A stretch of DNA of 64,000 nucleotides from Sycon ciliatum. Taxonomy: Eukaryota; Porifera; Calcarea; Leucosolenida; Sycettidae. The notes beneath the pieces were generated by a model. That model was not told where the DNA came from. It did no database searches and was given only the letters and a program-made list of their open reading frames with translations. Of the stretch, positions 54,128 to 64,000 are shown in pieces; positions within the stretch are counted from its first letter, which is position 1; each line of letters starts with the position of its first letter. The position numbers and the translations under genes were made by a program. The stretch is from positions 18,035,858 to 18,099,857 of the forward strand of contig NC_088644.1 in NCBI RefSeq assembly GCF_964019385.1, given 5' to 3'.

Positions 54128-55112
54128 TGTTCAGCTCCCAAGTAGCCTACTAGTATATCGTGTTCTTCCTGTGCTTTTTTTACAATATCATACCGTTTGC
54201 ACTGTTTTATCCGTGAGTAAATCAGTCAGTCAGAATTTATCACCACACTCATTTTATGATTTTATGCTTGTGTTGTACGTATAAATTCGTATCTTTCTAA
54301 CACCCTTTCCCTCTCGTACAAGTAGTTCTATTATTTCTATATACATGTAAAACTGATGTGTTTCTAAACAGGTGTTTCGGAGAAAGCAGTTTCAATAGTG
54401 CCATAAATAAGACAATTGATGATAATACCATGAAGCAACAATGAAATGTAATATTATGTATTAAAAAAAGATTGTTATTAACGCAATGAATAGAGCTAGC
54501 TGCGCACAAACACCGAAAAAGACTACATGTACTACTAAAACAAGATTAATATACGTTTTTTCCTCAATGGTCATCAGTGAATTTACATTGAATAGTGATT
54601 ATGGGAGAACAATCCAATATTATCTGTGCTCAATAACTATTCAATGGAAAATTGTAAATTCACTATTGACCATTGAGGAAAAACGTTTTATGAATCTTTT
54701 TTAAAAATACATGTTAACATTCCATTGTTGTTTCATGGTTTTCGTCGGCATTAATTGTCTTATTTATAGCGCTATTGAAGTGTTTCTCTCTTGCTTTTCT
54801 TGCTGCCGTAATATTCCTGCATTTCAATGTGCCGCCCACAGTTCCATCTCCATGCGTGATATTAAACTTTGTTGTGCTGTCTATATTTTTGCTGTCTACT
54901 TCGAAGCACTTCAAACGAAGTACTATTGTAGTGGAGCAGATAGTAATTGCACATGTAGTAATCCAGCCCAAACCCCTACCACCATGTACACTGTACACTG
55001 AAGCTAGACAGTGAAGCTAGACAGTGAAGCGAGTTGCCTGCCAAGCAAAGGAACTCTAAAAACACACACACACAGTGAAGCAACAGCATTCCAAGGAAAG
55101 GAAAAAAGCTTT
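54128..55112. other. 3' flank of USP38, repeat fragments
   Basis: No gene. It holds an inverted pair (GTTTTTTCCTCAATGGTCA near 54556 and TGACCATTGAGGAAAAACG near 54666, also TTTCATGGTTTT/ACCATGAAAC) belonging to one or two nested MITEs of about 400 bp. A diverged arm of the 32.2-kb MITE is near 54478. Confidence 0.4.
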
Positions 55113-55570
55113 ATTTGTCACTTCTTCAGAGCCAGTCCTGACAGTTCATTCTGAACCCTCTATTCAGTGAACCAAGGGAGAGAAAAGTGAAAAAATGGAA
55201 ACAAATCGTCCATTCCAAACCCCGACCACCAATGAAAATGGAAACATCCCAAACCCCGGCCACCACCCCTACACGAGTGATTGCTATTATAGCCTCTTCT
55301 GTGATTGGTCACTAATCCTTAACCAATCAGAGCCTTCCGTACTCTCCGTGATTTGTCACTTTTTCAGAGCCAGTCCTGACACTTCATTCTCTCGATTCAG
55401 TGAACCAAGGGAGGGAAAAGTGGAAAAAAAATAAATGGAAACAAATCGTCCATCCCAAACCCCGACCACCACCCCTACACGAGTGATTCCTTTTATAGCC
55501 TGTATTGACTCTTCTGTGATTGGTAACTCATTCTTAGCCAATCAGAGCCTTCTGCACTCTCCGTGATTCG
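55113..55570 (+). repeat. 238-bp direct tandem duplication with CCAAT words
   Basis: Copies at about 55113-55350 and 55351-55570 share CAGAGCCAGTCCTGACA, GTGAACCAAGGGAG, ACAAATCGTCCAT and CCTACACGAGTGATT. Each also has a GTGATTGGT / CCAATCAGAGCCTTC pair. Noticeable divergence between copies means the duplication is not recent. Confidence 0.8.
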
Positions 55571-56185
55571 TCGCTGGCTGTCCGTGATTCCAATCAGAGC
55601 AATCATGTGCAATCAAAGCAAGTCCAAGAAAATGGAACCAACCTCCCCCAAACAACAATTATTATAGCGCGAAAGGTGAGTGACCGTGATGGGCGTGCAA
55701 AAAGACAGCAACGCGGGGAATAGATTACAGCCTGGAGAATTCACAGCAGGTCAGCCGGTGTCATGAACCATTGTGCCAGCTGTGAGACAGTGTGAGGGTG
55801 CAATGATAGCAACGTGCTAACAATAAAACATCGTAGAAGATCGTACAATATAGAGCAAAACAAAATAGATCCACTTCAAGCATGTCATGAAGTGACCTCC
55901 AAAATGGCTAGTGAACGAACAAATTCACACATTAAAAAAATAATAAAAGCGGAATGCTGCATCTGACCTTGGACGCGCTGCCATATCCTGGCTATGCGGA
56001 TCCCATGGGGGGTTGAGCAGGTTCGGAACAGTAGGGGCGATGGCGGGATAGGTCCTGTGGTCTACTGAAACGCCGACCACAATTGCAAACGATGCAGAAG
56101 GAGCTACGGTCTGTATTGGTTGCTTTGGCCGAGCCACGGCTGCACTTGTGATGCTTCATGCCTTAGCGCGATAGCACACAGCGGG

Positions 56186-56189
<4 letters not shown>
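55571..56189. other. intergenic, no gene recognised
   Basis: Nothing supported beyond short AT-rich words. Confidence 0.35.

Positions 56190-56258
<69 letters not shown>
56190..56258 (+). repeat. (CA)n microsatellite
   Basis: About 34 uninterrupted CA units. Confidence 0.95.
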
Positions 56259-56261
<3 letters not shown>

Positions 56262-56696
56262 TCATATTCATGAACATGTCACCTTGCATCTTGATGCTGT
56301 TTTGTGTCGGTGAGTTGTAAAATTCACTCATTAGGGACCTTTCGCACCGCGCGTACAGATACGAAACCAATGCTGATTCGTCCCCTGGGTTCGAGGATTC
56401 GTCAGAGTCCCTTATGAGGGCTCGTTTTCACGAATGGAAGCCTCTTCATTCGTGGCGCGCTCCGCATCTGTCAGGTACACATGTTTTGCCAGGTACACAT
56501 TTTTCCTTGATCCCATGATCCATGCACGTGTATGTGAAACAAGCGTACGCCAAGCTACCAGCCGTATTCGTAGTTGCCATGGAAATTAGCATGACGACTT
56601 ACGAAACCTGAATCTGTTTTCAACGAAACTTTTGTTTCGCATTCAATTCGCAGATTAACCCCTATTAGGCCACGCCGTTTTTTTTCTATGTTTCGC

Positions 56697-56989
56697 GTCA
56701 CCAAGAGTACATAACCCCCCAGAGTGTGCAACGCCGATCCAGCTCTGTGTAGGGTCTTGGTCGAGCGGAATCGGATCTTCTGATGTCATGCGTACACTTC
56801 ACACCAGCGCAAGGCCGGTCTCGAGGCAGGGCACCATTGTTTTTGATCCAAGAGTACCCGCGACTCCCCGGGTTCCCCTCAGATGTGTACGGTATTATGA
56901 CGCAAAGATCCGATTCCGCTCGACCAAGACCCTATGCAGAGCTGGATCAGGCGTTGCACACTCTGGGGGGTTATGTACTCTTGGCGTCA
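56697..56989. mobile_element. 293-bp palindromic MITE
   Basis: Arms of about 83 bp at 56699-56781 and 56905-56988 (CCAAGAGTACATAACCCCCC inward to CGAGCGGAATCGGATCTT) pair almost perfectly. Related to the 21.0-kb repeat. Confidence 0.8.
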
Positions 56990-58134
56990 CCTTATTCGAT
57001 GAAATCAATGAGGGAGGGCGAAAAAAATTAAAAAAAGCCATCCAACAAAAAAAAGTGTACGTGCATTGCATTTGTGTACAGTGAAGCGACGCGGCACTGT
57101 TCATGTACAGACATGTACAATGTACGTGTACATGAATACATGAGTGTATCCCCTCTGCCATGCTTGTGGTCCAAACAGAGGCAGCATGATGATTGTGTGA
57201 CTTGCGGTCCAGCTTATTGCACACACATGTACAATGTACCAGGTACATGCGTGTGAGCTGAGTTACATTTTCCGGTTTTCTGGGTTTGCATTAAATTTGT
57301 ATTGCATTTTCAAAAAAAAAAAAAATTGTTCCTTTTTTTTTTTTTGAACTCCGGCTGTGAAATACATGCGCGCGGGGGACGCGAAACAGAGATAAAAAAC
57401 GGTGTGGCCTTACGGGCAAATGAGCACCCAGAAGGCCACGGGTTGTGAGACTTTCACCTTCTTCCGGGCCTCCACAAGAGCAAGAGGGGCTTTTCAGGGA
57501 ATTTTTCCGCACAAATCACGGACAGCCGTTTTCTGATTCACGATATCCATGTACCGTCTATACGGTATATGTGTGGATACTATGGAGGCTCACCCACGTT
57601 CCGCCAAAACGCGGGTGAAAATCAGAATGCAGCGGGTTGTGCAAGCTGTGAGGGTGCTCAACTGAAGAGACGAGCATAACTCACTTGGCCTTCGCTTCAA
57701 AGCTTCGTCTTCTCTTTTGCTTTTGTTTGTTGTTGCATGAAAACTTTGCTTTTTCGAAGTCTTTCTTCTTCTTGATTCTGTGCGAGGGCTCACAGGGAAA
57801 GGGAAAGGTCATCGTACTTGGATTCAGATAAAGTAGACGTGCTGAAAATCAAAAACCTTATGTTGTTTGATTGCTCGTCTTGAAAAAGCCCTCCGAGGCA
57901 CAACACATTTGGACCCACTATCGATACGAGCACAAACTTTGACGTGCTTTCCTTCTTCCCGAAACCGTATCAAAGGTTATGTTGGTGTCCCGAAATAACA
58001 CAAGTTTCACAAGTTTTGAATCCGTGTGACTAAACTCAACATTGCAAACGTAGGTCAATTGCATAAACTCTACGTCTTTCACCCATGTTCCCGTATCCCT
58101 GGTTACTTGTAGCTAAACATCCTTAAGGTAGCTA
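56990..58134. other. intergenic, no gene recognised
   Basis: Contains adjoining poly-A and poly-T runs near 57311-57343 and several TGTACATG words. No exon recognised. Confidence 0.35.
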
Positions 58135-58319
58135 CAGTGGTCCCTCTATAATCCGGCACCATTTGTGCCACGGAAATCTGCTGGATTAGGGAGGGTGCTG
58201 GATTAACAAATCTGATCTACTGCTGCAATGTGCATGAAGAGGACATTTGGCTACTGAAAATTGTGCTGGTTTATCGAGGGTGCTGGATTATAAAGTGCCG
58301 GATTAGAGAGGGACGACTG
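58135..58319. mobile_element. 185-bp Tigger/mariner-like MITE
   Basis: CAGTGGTCCCTCTATAATCC on the left is mirrored by GGATTAGAGAGGGACGACTG on the right, with TA on both flanks. Confidence 0.75.
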
Positions 58320-58980
58320 TACTAGCTAGGGCCTATATCGCGAAAAATATCGGAGGTCAAAAACCACTTTCTGTCCGATTTAAAAAAACGTTTTTGTTCA
58401 AATTTATGAGTTGAAGCATCATGAGGGCAAGCCGTTTGTCCCAAATTTTTGCTGGTGTGCAATGAATCCTTCTCTATATTTGGGGCCTGTGAAAACCACA
58501 CCCATACGTTTGCATTTATGTCACGAATAAGAGGAAAACCTACTTTTACAAACAGGAGTTCACTTTTCATTTGTTTCTATGAGGCAGGATTGTACTAAAC
58601 TATGTTATAAGTGCATTTCAATTCTCTTTCTGGAATTCAGGCCCACTATAATCACACACTGTTGAGGCAAATCCACTGGAATCAATTACGAGAGACGATC
58701 ATTTCTTCGCATATTTCTGTAAACAGTGGGTAAATGAGTCCAATGACCTAACATCATTTTGACTTAACTTTATGATACTGACGTAGTGCGATGCAACTAG
58801 CAAGAAAAACTAAATCATTATGGGGCCAATTTTGCAAAATTTAAATTTCAAAGCATATTGGCACCTTTTCGAATCGGGGTTCCGAATACCAGCTTCGTCT
58901 CCTCACGCAGAAGCCTGTATTTTCAACCAGTGTATTTTGCTGATTAATCTTCCTTGATGTGTTCTGATACTATGGGAATT
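58320..58980. other. intergenic, no gene recognised
   Basis: AT-rich DNA with no supported feature. Confidence 0.35.
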
Positions 58981-59166
58981 ACTGACATGATTACATGAAG
59001 CAACAGCTGAAGGTTGGAAGCACTTTATTGTCACGAATACAAACCTGTCTCTTTCTTAGAGAACGCCTTGTTTACTGACATGATTACATGAAGCAACAGC
59101 TGAAGGTTGGAAGCACTTTATTGTCACGAATACAAACCTGTCTCTTTCTTAGAGAACGCCTTGTTT
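58981..59166 (+). repeat. perfect 93-bp tandem duplication
   Basis: 58981-59073 and 59074-59166 appear identical, starting ACTGACATGATTACATGAAG. It ends 75 bp before the first hammerhead. Confidence 0.92.
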
Positions 59167-59240
59167 GGGCTACTTTGAGGGGCCATAACCCCTCCAAAGT
59201 GCCCAAATACATACCCTAATAATATATTCGGCCTCATTTC

Positions 59241-59297
59241 CTCTGTGCTGCGCTGATGAGTCCACAAAGGACGAAACAGTTCTGTCTGCAGATTGAG
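59241..59297 (+). ncRNA. type I hammerhead ribozyme, copy 1
   Basis: This is a self-cleaving RNA motif. The core CUGAUGA is at 59253-59259. Stem II is GUCC/GGAC around an ACAAA loop (59260-59272), then GAAA at 59273-59276. A tiny stem III (ACAG/CUGU) ends in UC, with cleavage expected after C59286. Stem I pairs CUGCG (59248-59252) with UGCAG (59287-59291), then after an internal loop CUC (59241-59243) with GAG (59295-59297). Every invariant core base is present. Such a short stem III usually works as a dimer or tandem, as in retrozymes and Penelope-like elements. Confidence 0.88.
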
Positions 59298-59523
59298 TAT
59301 TTCGCTCCTGCTCTTGCAGCAGTTGAGCACTCTTGTGGGGTAGTGCCTTTGCTGTTTGCGTCATTCAGAGCTCACTGACTTGTCAGTTTGAGTACTCTGG
59401 TAAGGTACGTTCGGGCCTGGTTTAAATCTGGCTTTGGAAAATTTATTTTTCATTGCTATCCGGTTCGGCCTCATTTCCTCTGTGCTGCGCTGATGAGTCC
59501 ACAAAGGACGAAACAGTTCTGTC
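59287..59523 (+). mobile_element. retrozyme-like unit between two hammerhead cleavage sites (237 nt)
   Basis: The predicted cut sites after 59286 and 59523 would release a 237-nt RNA with 2',3'-cyclic phosphate and 5'-OH ends, suitable for ligation to a circle. This is the known layout of animal retrozymes: tandem type I hammerheads a few hundred nt apart with no protein. Only one full monomer and the flanking ribozymes remain. Penelope-like pseudo-LTRs carry similar ribozymes, but no reverse transcriptase is nearby. Confidence 0.65.
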
Positions 59524-59535
59524 CGCAGATTGAGT
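59478..59535 (+). ncRNA. type I hammerhead ribozyme, copy 2
   Basis: Same core as copy 1: CUGAUGA 59490-59496, stem II 59497-59509, GAAA 59510-59513, cleavage expected after C59523. The only change within the core region is U to C at 59524, which converts the G-U pair at the base of stem I to G-C, so the fold is kept. Confidence 0.88.
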
Positions 59536-59551
59536 ACCCTAATCATAATAA

Positions 59552-60139
59552 ATGTAAAAGAGAAAAGGACATATGGATACGAGTTAAGAGTAACTCTCCA
59601 TCACTGTAACATGATACTATATACAGTCAGAAAGTGCAATAACTAGGCACAAAACTGACAGAGTACTGAGACATTCGACGTCCTGACACCTAACTTCAAC
59701 ACATCTCCGTAGCGCTAACCGACAGCCTTCCAACTTGGAAGGTTTTATCTTTGATATTTATGACCCACCCAAGTTGGGTGGTGTGCTGCTTTGCTGCTTC
59801 GAATTGTAGTTAGACCGCTTTGTCAAATATCGTACTGGTCTCGTCATCGTCCAGTAACAATCGACATTCTTTGCTCCGTTGGGACTGTAGCTTTTGCTCG
59901 TTTTCGTTGCGCTTGCCTTCCCCTCTTTGGTCTTTCCATAACCTTGAACCTTCCAAGTTGGAAGGCTGTCGGTTAGCGCTACGGAGATGTGTTGAAGTTA
60001 GGTGTCAGGACGTCGAATGTCTCAGTACTCTGTCAGTTTTGTGCCTAGTTATTGCACTTTCTGACTGTGATTATAGTATCATGTTACAGTGATGGAGAGT
60101 TACTCTTAACTCGTATCCATATGTCCTTTTCTCTTTTAC
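59552..60139. mobile_element. 588-bp long-arm palindrome with 12-bp direct repeats
   Basis: Arms of about 191 bp (59554-59744 and 59947-60139) are nearly identical, starting GTAAAAGAGAAAAGGACATA. A 12-bp direct repeat, TAATCATAATAA, flanks it at 59540-59551 and 60140-60151, resembling a target duplication. The arms include the GCCTTCCAACTTGGAAGG and ACAAAACTGACAGAG modules seen at 7.0 and 32.6 kb. It inserted a few bases after the second hammerhead. Confidence 0.85.
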
Positions 60140-60483
60140 TAATCATAATAATTATTATATTGATTTTCTCTTTTTGGACACTCATAGCATTGCAATATAG
60201 GTGTCAAACTGTATATTTATATTTCAAATTTACAGAAAAAGTATTTCGACATGAGCTACCTTAATGTCACAGTGTACTTGCGGACAGTTCTGGATGTCTT
60301 CGCTGTTTTAAAAGTTTTGACCAACTTCCAGTAACCACAGAAGAAAGCAAAGTTCACCATCATGTATACATCATGTATACATCATGTATATTTCAAATAG
60401 CAGGTGGCAAGTATTGCAGCAGATCCAACCACCATATGGAATAAGTGCACCAACCAACTAAACTAGCTGCGTCAACACATGTG

Positions 60484-61090
<607 letters not shown>

Positions 61091-61205
61091 TTCATTTTTT
61101 TAACACACATGCCACACCACATACTCCGGCATGCACTGGCTGTTGGTAACCACCCAGGAGAATGAAAGAAGAGCTAGGAGAAGGAGAAAGAGAAGAAAGA
61201 CGTGT

Positions 61206-61286
61206 GCGACCATAATCGTCGGGAATTGAACCCGCAACCTATCAATTGGAAATCGACTGCACATACCACTGCACCATATGGGACAC
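61206..61286 (-). repeat. tRNA-Gly(TCC)-like sequence, probable SINE head or tRNA pseudogene
   Basis: Read on the minus strand, an A-box-like TGGTGCAGTGGTATG, an anticodon arm with TCC in a seven-base loop, and a B box GGTTGCGGGTTCAATTCCC are spaced as in a tRNA. The acceptor stem pairs poorly and the anticodon stem has two G-T pairs. It lies between two members of the CA-linked repeat. Confidence 0.55.
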
Positions 61287-61300
61287 ACGAACATACACAT

Positions 61301-61302
<2 letters not shown>

Positions 61303-61340
<38 letters not shown>

Positions 61341-61550
61341 CAGACATGCCCATCGCGGAAGCGATGATAGCGAACAGCTATGTTAGACATAGCAACTTGT
61401 GCTGGGATTACACCATTCAACAGCTTGCAAGGCTGATGAATTGACCGCCACTAATTTTAGCCTGGTATCCACCACACAGCGGATTGAAGTGGCTTTTTCT
61501 GGCCAGTGAATCCCTATTTTTCATTTTTTCATTTTTTTACACACACACAC
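61303..61550 (+). repeat. (CA)n plus CA-linked hairpin repeat, copy 2 of cluster
   Basis: (CA)n at 61303-61338 leads into a clean copy (CCTCAGACATGCCCATCGCG, both hairpins, body and T-rich tail to about 61540), then another (CA)n. Confidence 0.85.
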
Positions 61551-61670
61551 ACACACACACCTCAGACCTGCCCATCGCGGAAGCGATGATAGCAAACAGC
61601 TACAGTGTACTTCAGTATGTTATACATAGCAACTTTTGCTGGGATTACATCATTCAACAGCTTACATACA
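61541..61670 (+). repeat. (CA)n plus CA-linked hairpin repeat, copy 3 of cluster
   Basis: A third, 3'-truncated copy with a short insertion in the second hairpin. It stops at CAACAGCTTACA and runs into more CA-rich sequence. Confidence 0.8.
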
Positions 61671-61990
61671 CGCACACATGTATACACACACACATGTAGA
61701 AACCCGTACACGAACATTCACACGTCCACACACAGTAAGCATAGCTAGCTAAACACAGACACTGAGACAGGTAATCAATTCAGCAACTACACAGGGTCCA
61801 GGAGCATGCGACGTGCAATCAAGCTATTCAGAGTTGGAAAAGAAATTTCATTTGGACGTGTAGCTACATGTACAGTACTTGGAAGTACAACTTAAGCAAC
61901 CACCCCACCACCCCACCACCCCACGTTGCAAGCAAAAACCACGGTCGTTAAGATCGTGTACAGTACGTACATGTACATGAACATGATTGT

Positions 61991-62690
61991 CCTTCCATGT
62001 ACTTCCAAGTACTTCCATGTACTTCCATGTACTTCCAAGTACTTCCATGTACTTCCATGTACTTCCAAGTACTTCCATGTACTTCCATGTACTTGCATGT
62101 ACTTGCATGTACTTCCATGTACTTCCATGTACTTCCAAGTACTTCCAAGTACTTCCATGTACTTCCATGTACTTGCATGTACTTGCATGTACTTCCAAGT
62201 ACTTCCAAGTACTTCCATGTACTTCCATGTACTTCCAAGTACTTCCAAGTACTTCCATGTACTTCCATGTACTTGCATGTACTTCCATGTACTTCCAAGT
62301 ACTTCCATGTACTTCCATGTACTTCCATGTACTTCCAAGTACTTCCAAGTACTTCCATGTACTTCCATGTACTTCCAAGTACTTCCATGTACTTCCATGT
62401 ACTTCCATGTACTTCCAAGTACTTCCATGTACTTCCAAGTACTTCCATGTACTTCCATGTACTTCCATGTACTTCCAAGTACTTCCATGTACTTCCAAGT
62501 ACTTCCATGTACTTCCATGTACTTCCAAGTACTTCCATGTACTTCCAAGTACTTCCATGTACTTCCAAGTACTTCCATGTACTTCCATGTACTTCCATGT
62601 ACTTCCAAGTACTTGCATGTACTTCCATGTACTTGCATGTACTTGCATGTACTTGCATGTACTTGCATGTACTTCCAAGTACTCATATTG
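61991..62690. repeat. 10-bp minisatellite, 70 units in perfect register
   Basis: Every ten bases reads ACTTCCATGT, ACTTCCAAGT or ACTTGCATGT (the first and last units each differ slightly). No insertion or deletion interrupts the 700 bp. All six frames stay open over most of the array because the unit contains no stop in any phase, so the 230-300 residue ORFs here are artefacts. Confidence 0.97.
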
Positions 62691-62945
62691 ACAGGTACTA
62701 GTTGTGCAGCATAGAACACGCTTGTGCAGGCAAAGCACCCATGTGTGTTGTCACACCTCACTGAAGTGCACGCAGCAGCAGAGTACCCTGCACTTTAAAT
62801 TGTCACTTCTAGTTCTGTTGACTGTATGCTCTTGATTCTGAGTGCACTTCAACCCTGTTGCAGTCAAGCCTGCCAGCCAGGATAGCACTATTGGCTAGTT
62901 TTGGCCACTGTATGCAGGTCAGATATGGCACTTCGCACACTAAAA

Positions 62946-63004
62946 GTCGGTCGCTGGTCACGCAAGGCAAGTGGTCGCTGGTCACGCAAGGCAAGTGGTC
63001 GCTG
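62946..63004 (+). repeat. two copies of a 24-bp repeat plus partial
   Basis: GGTCGCTGGTCACGCAAGGC plus AAGT is repeated and followed by GGTCGCTG. The GGTCGCT word recurs in the palindrome at 63071. Confidence 0.75.
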
Positions 63005-63070
63005 AACCCGGTACAGTTTCTGTCAAGTAGAACTGTCCATGCATGTAAAAACGGTCGTTAAAAGCAGGTG

Positions 63071-63125
63071 GTCGCTTTTACCAGTTGTTACTGTACACTG
63101 TACAGTAACAACTGGTAAAAGCGAC
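63071..63125. repeat. 55-bp perfect palindrome with one-base centre
   Basis: 27-base arms (GTCGCTTTTACCAGTTGTTA inward to CTGTACA) pair without a mismatch around C63098. Confidence 0.92.
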
Positions 63126-63250
63126 TACCCCACGGTGCGAGCAAAGCAGCCATCACAACCAGGTGCTCTTTAGAAGTAGAGGATATAAACCAAGTCCGAG
63201 GGTTTTACCCGCTGAATATAAATCCCGACTGCGATAGTAAATTAAATGTT

Positions 63251-64000
63251 CACTAGTTGTAGTCTTCGGGGTGCTGAGTTGAATGGTCTTGGTCCGAGGA
63301 AGCTGAGACGCTCCCTTCCTCCTTTGTTCCCATTCGATTTCACGCACTGAAGCTGGTGATTGCGCCCTACTAGATGGGGATTTGTATGCAAATGTCACTA
63401 AAAGCGCCGTTTCGTTCTTATAAAAGCACGGATGACCGCGATTGGTCCATATGTTGTAGTCTTTTGGACACTGAGGCGACTGGTTTTGGTCCGAAAAGGC
63501 TGCGATGCAGCGTTCGGCCCTTATTCCCAACCGAACATGGGTGAGTAAGCGGCCACGTGCTCATGCATACACCAGTCGTCTAGTAACCGGGCCTGCAGGC
63601 TACAACTTTCACACTAAGATTCGACTCAAGTGACAGGAACGCTGTAAAAGTTGTAGCCTGCACTGCGCTGAAGGCACGGTGACCAGGTGACTGGTTTACG
63701 CATGACGTGACCGCTTACTCACCCGTGTTCGATTGGGAATAAGGGCCGAACGCTGCATCGCAGCCTTTTCGGACCAAAACCAGTCGACGCAGCGTCCAAA
63801 AGACTACAATATAGTGGACCAATTGCGGTCATCCATGCTTTTATAAGAACGAAACGGCGCCTTTAGCGACTTTTTGCATACAAATCCCCATCTAGTAGGG
63901 CGCAGTCGCCCAGTTTCAGTGGAAGTGAGCGAGTGCGATTGGGAATAAAGGAGGAGGGGAGCGTCTCAGCTTCCTCGGACCAAGACCATTCAACTCAGCA
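63251..64000. mobile_element. nested palindrome (foldback-type MITE), copy 2, cut by window end
   Basis: Starts CACTAGTTGTAGTCTTCGGG and has the same dimer-in-each-arm structure as 350-1210. The centre is near 63625 and the right arm runs off the window. The left terminal AGGGG block of copy 1 is absent, so this copy is truncated or belongs to a subfamily. Confidence 0.82.

Noticed and set aside
61541..62690. Possible CRISPR-like or telomere-like array
   Set aside because: Units are 2 or 10 bp with no spacers, and the genome is clearly animal.
61848..62761. Long ORFs of 230-300 codons on both strands
   Set aside because: They are translations of a 10-bp satellite with no stop in any frame; no start, splice or composition signal of a gene.

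Overview
The window is invertebrate genomic DNA. Genes are spliced with GT-AG introns, there are metazoan-specific orthologues (ECSIT, arylsulfatase G, USP35/38), and AT-rich non-coding DNA is packed with palindromic DNA transposons, microsatellites and retroelements. No species marker is present. The mix (stand-alone P2X7-tail domain, BEL/Pao element, hammerhead retrozyme, many MITEs) suits a marine invertebrate, possibly non-bilaterian, but that is inference.

Layout. 1-8.1 kb: repeat land with an 861-bp nested palindrome, small MITEs and a 5'-truncated non-LTR retrotransposon (3.5-5.3 kb, minus). 8.1-9.4 kb: ECSIT on the minus strand; one large first exon is clear, a possible last exon is weak, and the middle is not found. 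9.4-10.5 kb: a 1.1-kb divergent intergenic region. 10.5-19.6 kb: ARSG-like sulfatase on the plus strand, three exons; intron 1 holds a 2.7-kb TTAA-flanked transposon with 188-bp inverted repeats and a decayed P2X7-tail-domain gene. 19.6-23.7 kb: MITEs, a SINE copy and (CA)n. 23.7-25.0 kb: last exon of an unrecognised minus-strand helical protein. 25.0-29.2 kb: hairpin repeats and a second truncated non-LTR element. 29.26-53.68 kb: one USP35/USP38-type deubiquitinase gene with seven coding exons. Its 11-kb first intron contains a complete BEL/Pao LTR retrotransposon (33052-40558, equal 441-bp LTRs, 5-bp target duplication, intact 2130-residue polyprotein). 53.7-64 kb: no host gene, but tandem repeats, palindromes, two hammerhead ribozymes 237 nt apart (a retrozyme candidate), (CA)n-linked structured repeats, a 700-bp array of 10-bp units with no indels, and the start of a second copy of the palindrome found at the left end.

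How the genes relate. ECSIT (mitochondrial complex I assembly and innate signalling), ARSG (lysosomal sulfatase) and USP35/38 (deubiquitinase) have no obvious shared pathway. ECSIT and ARSG are head to head and may share a promoter region. The main story is host introns being built and damaged by mobile elements, including a hAT-like MITE that cuts a duplicated USP38 exon.
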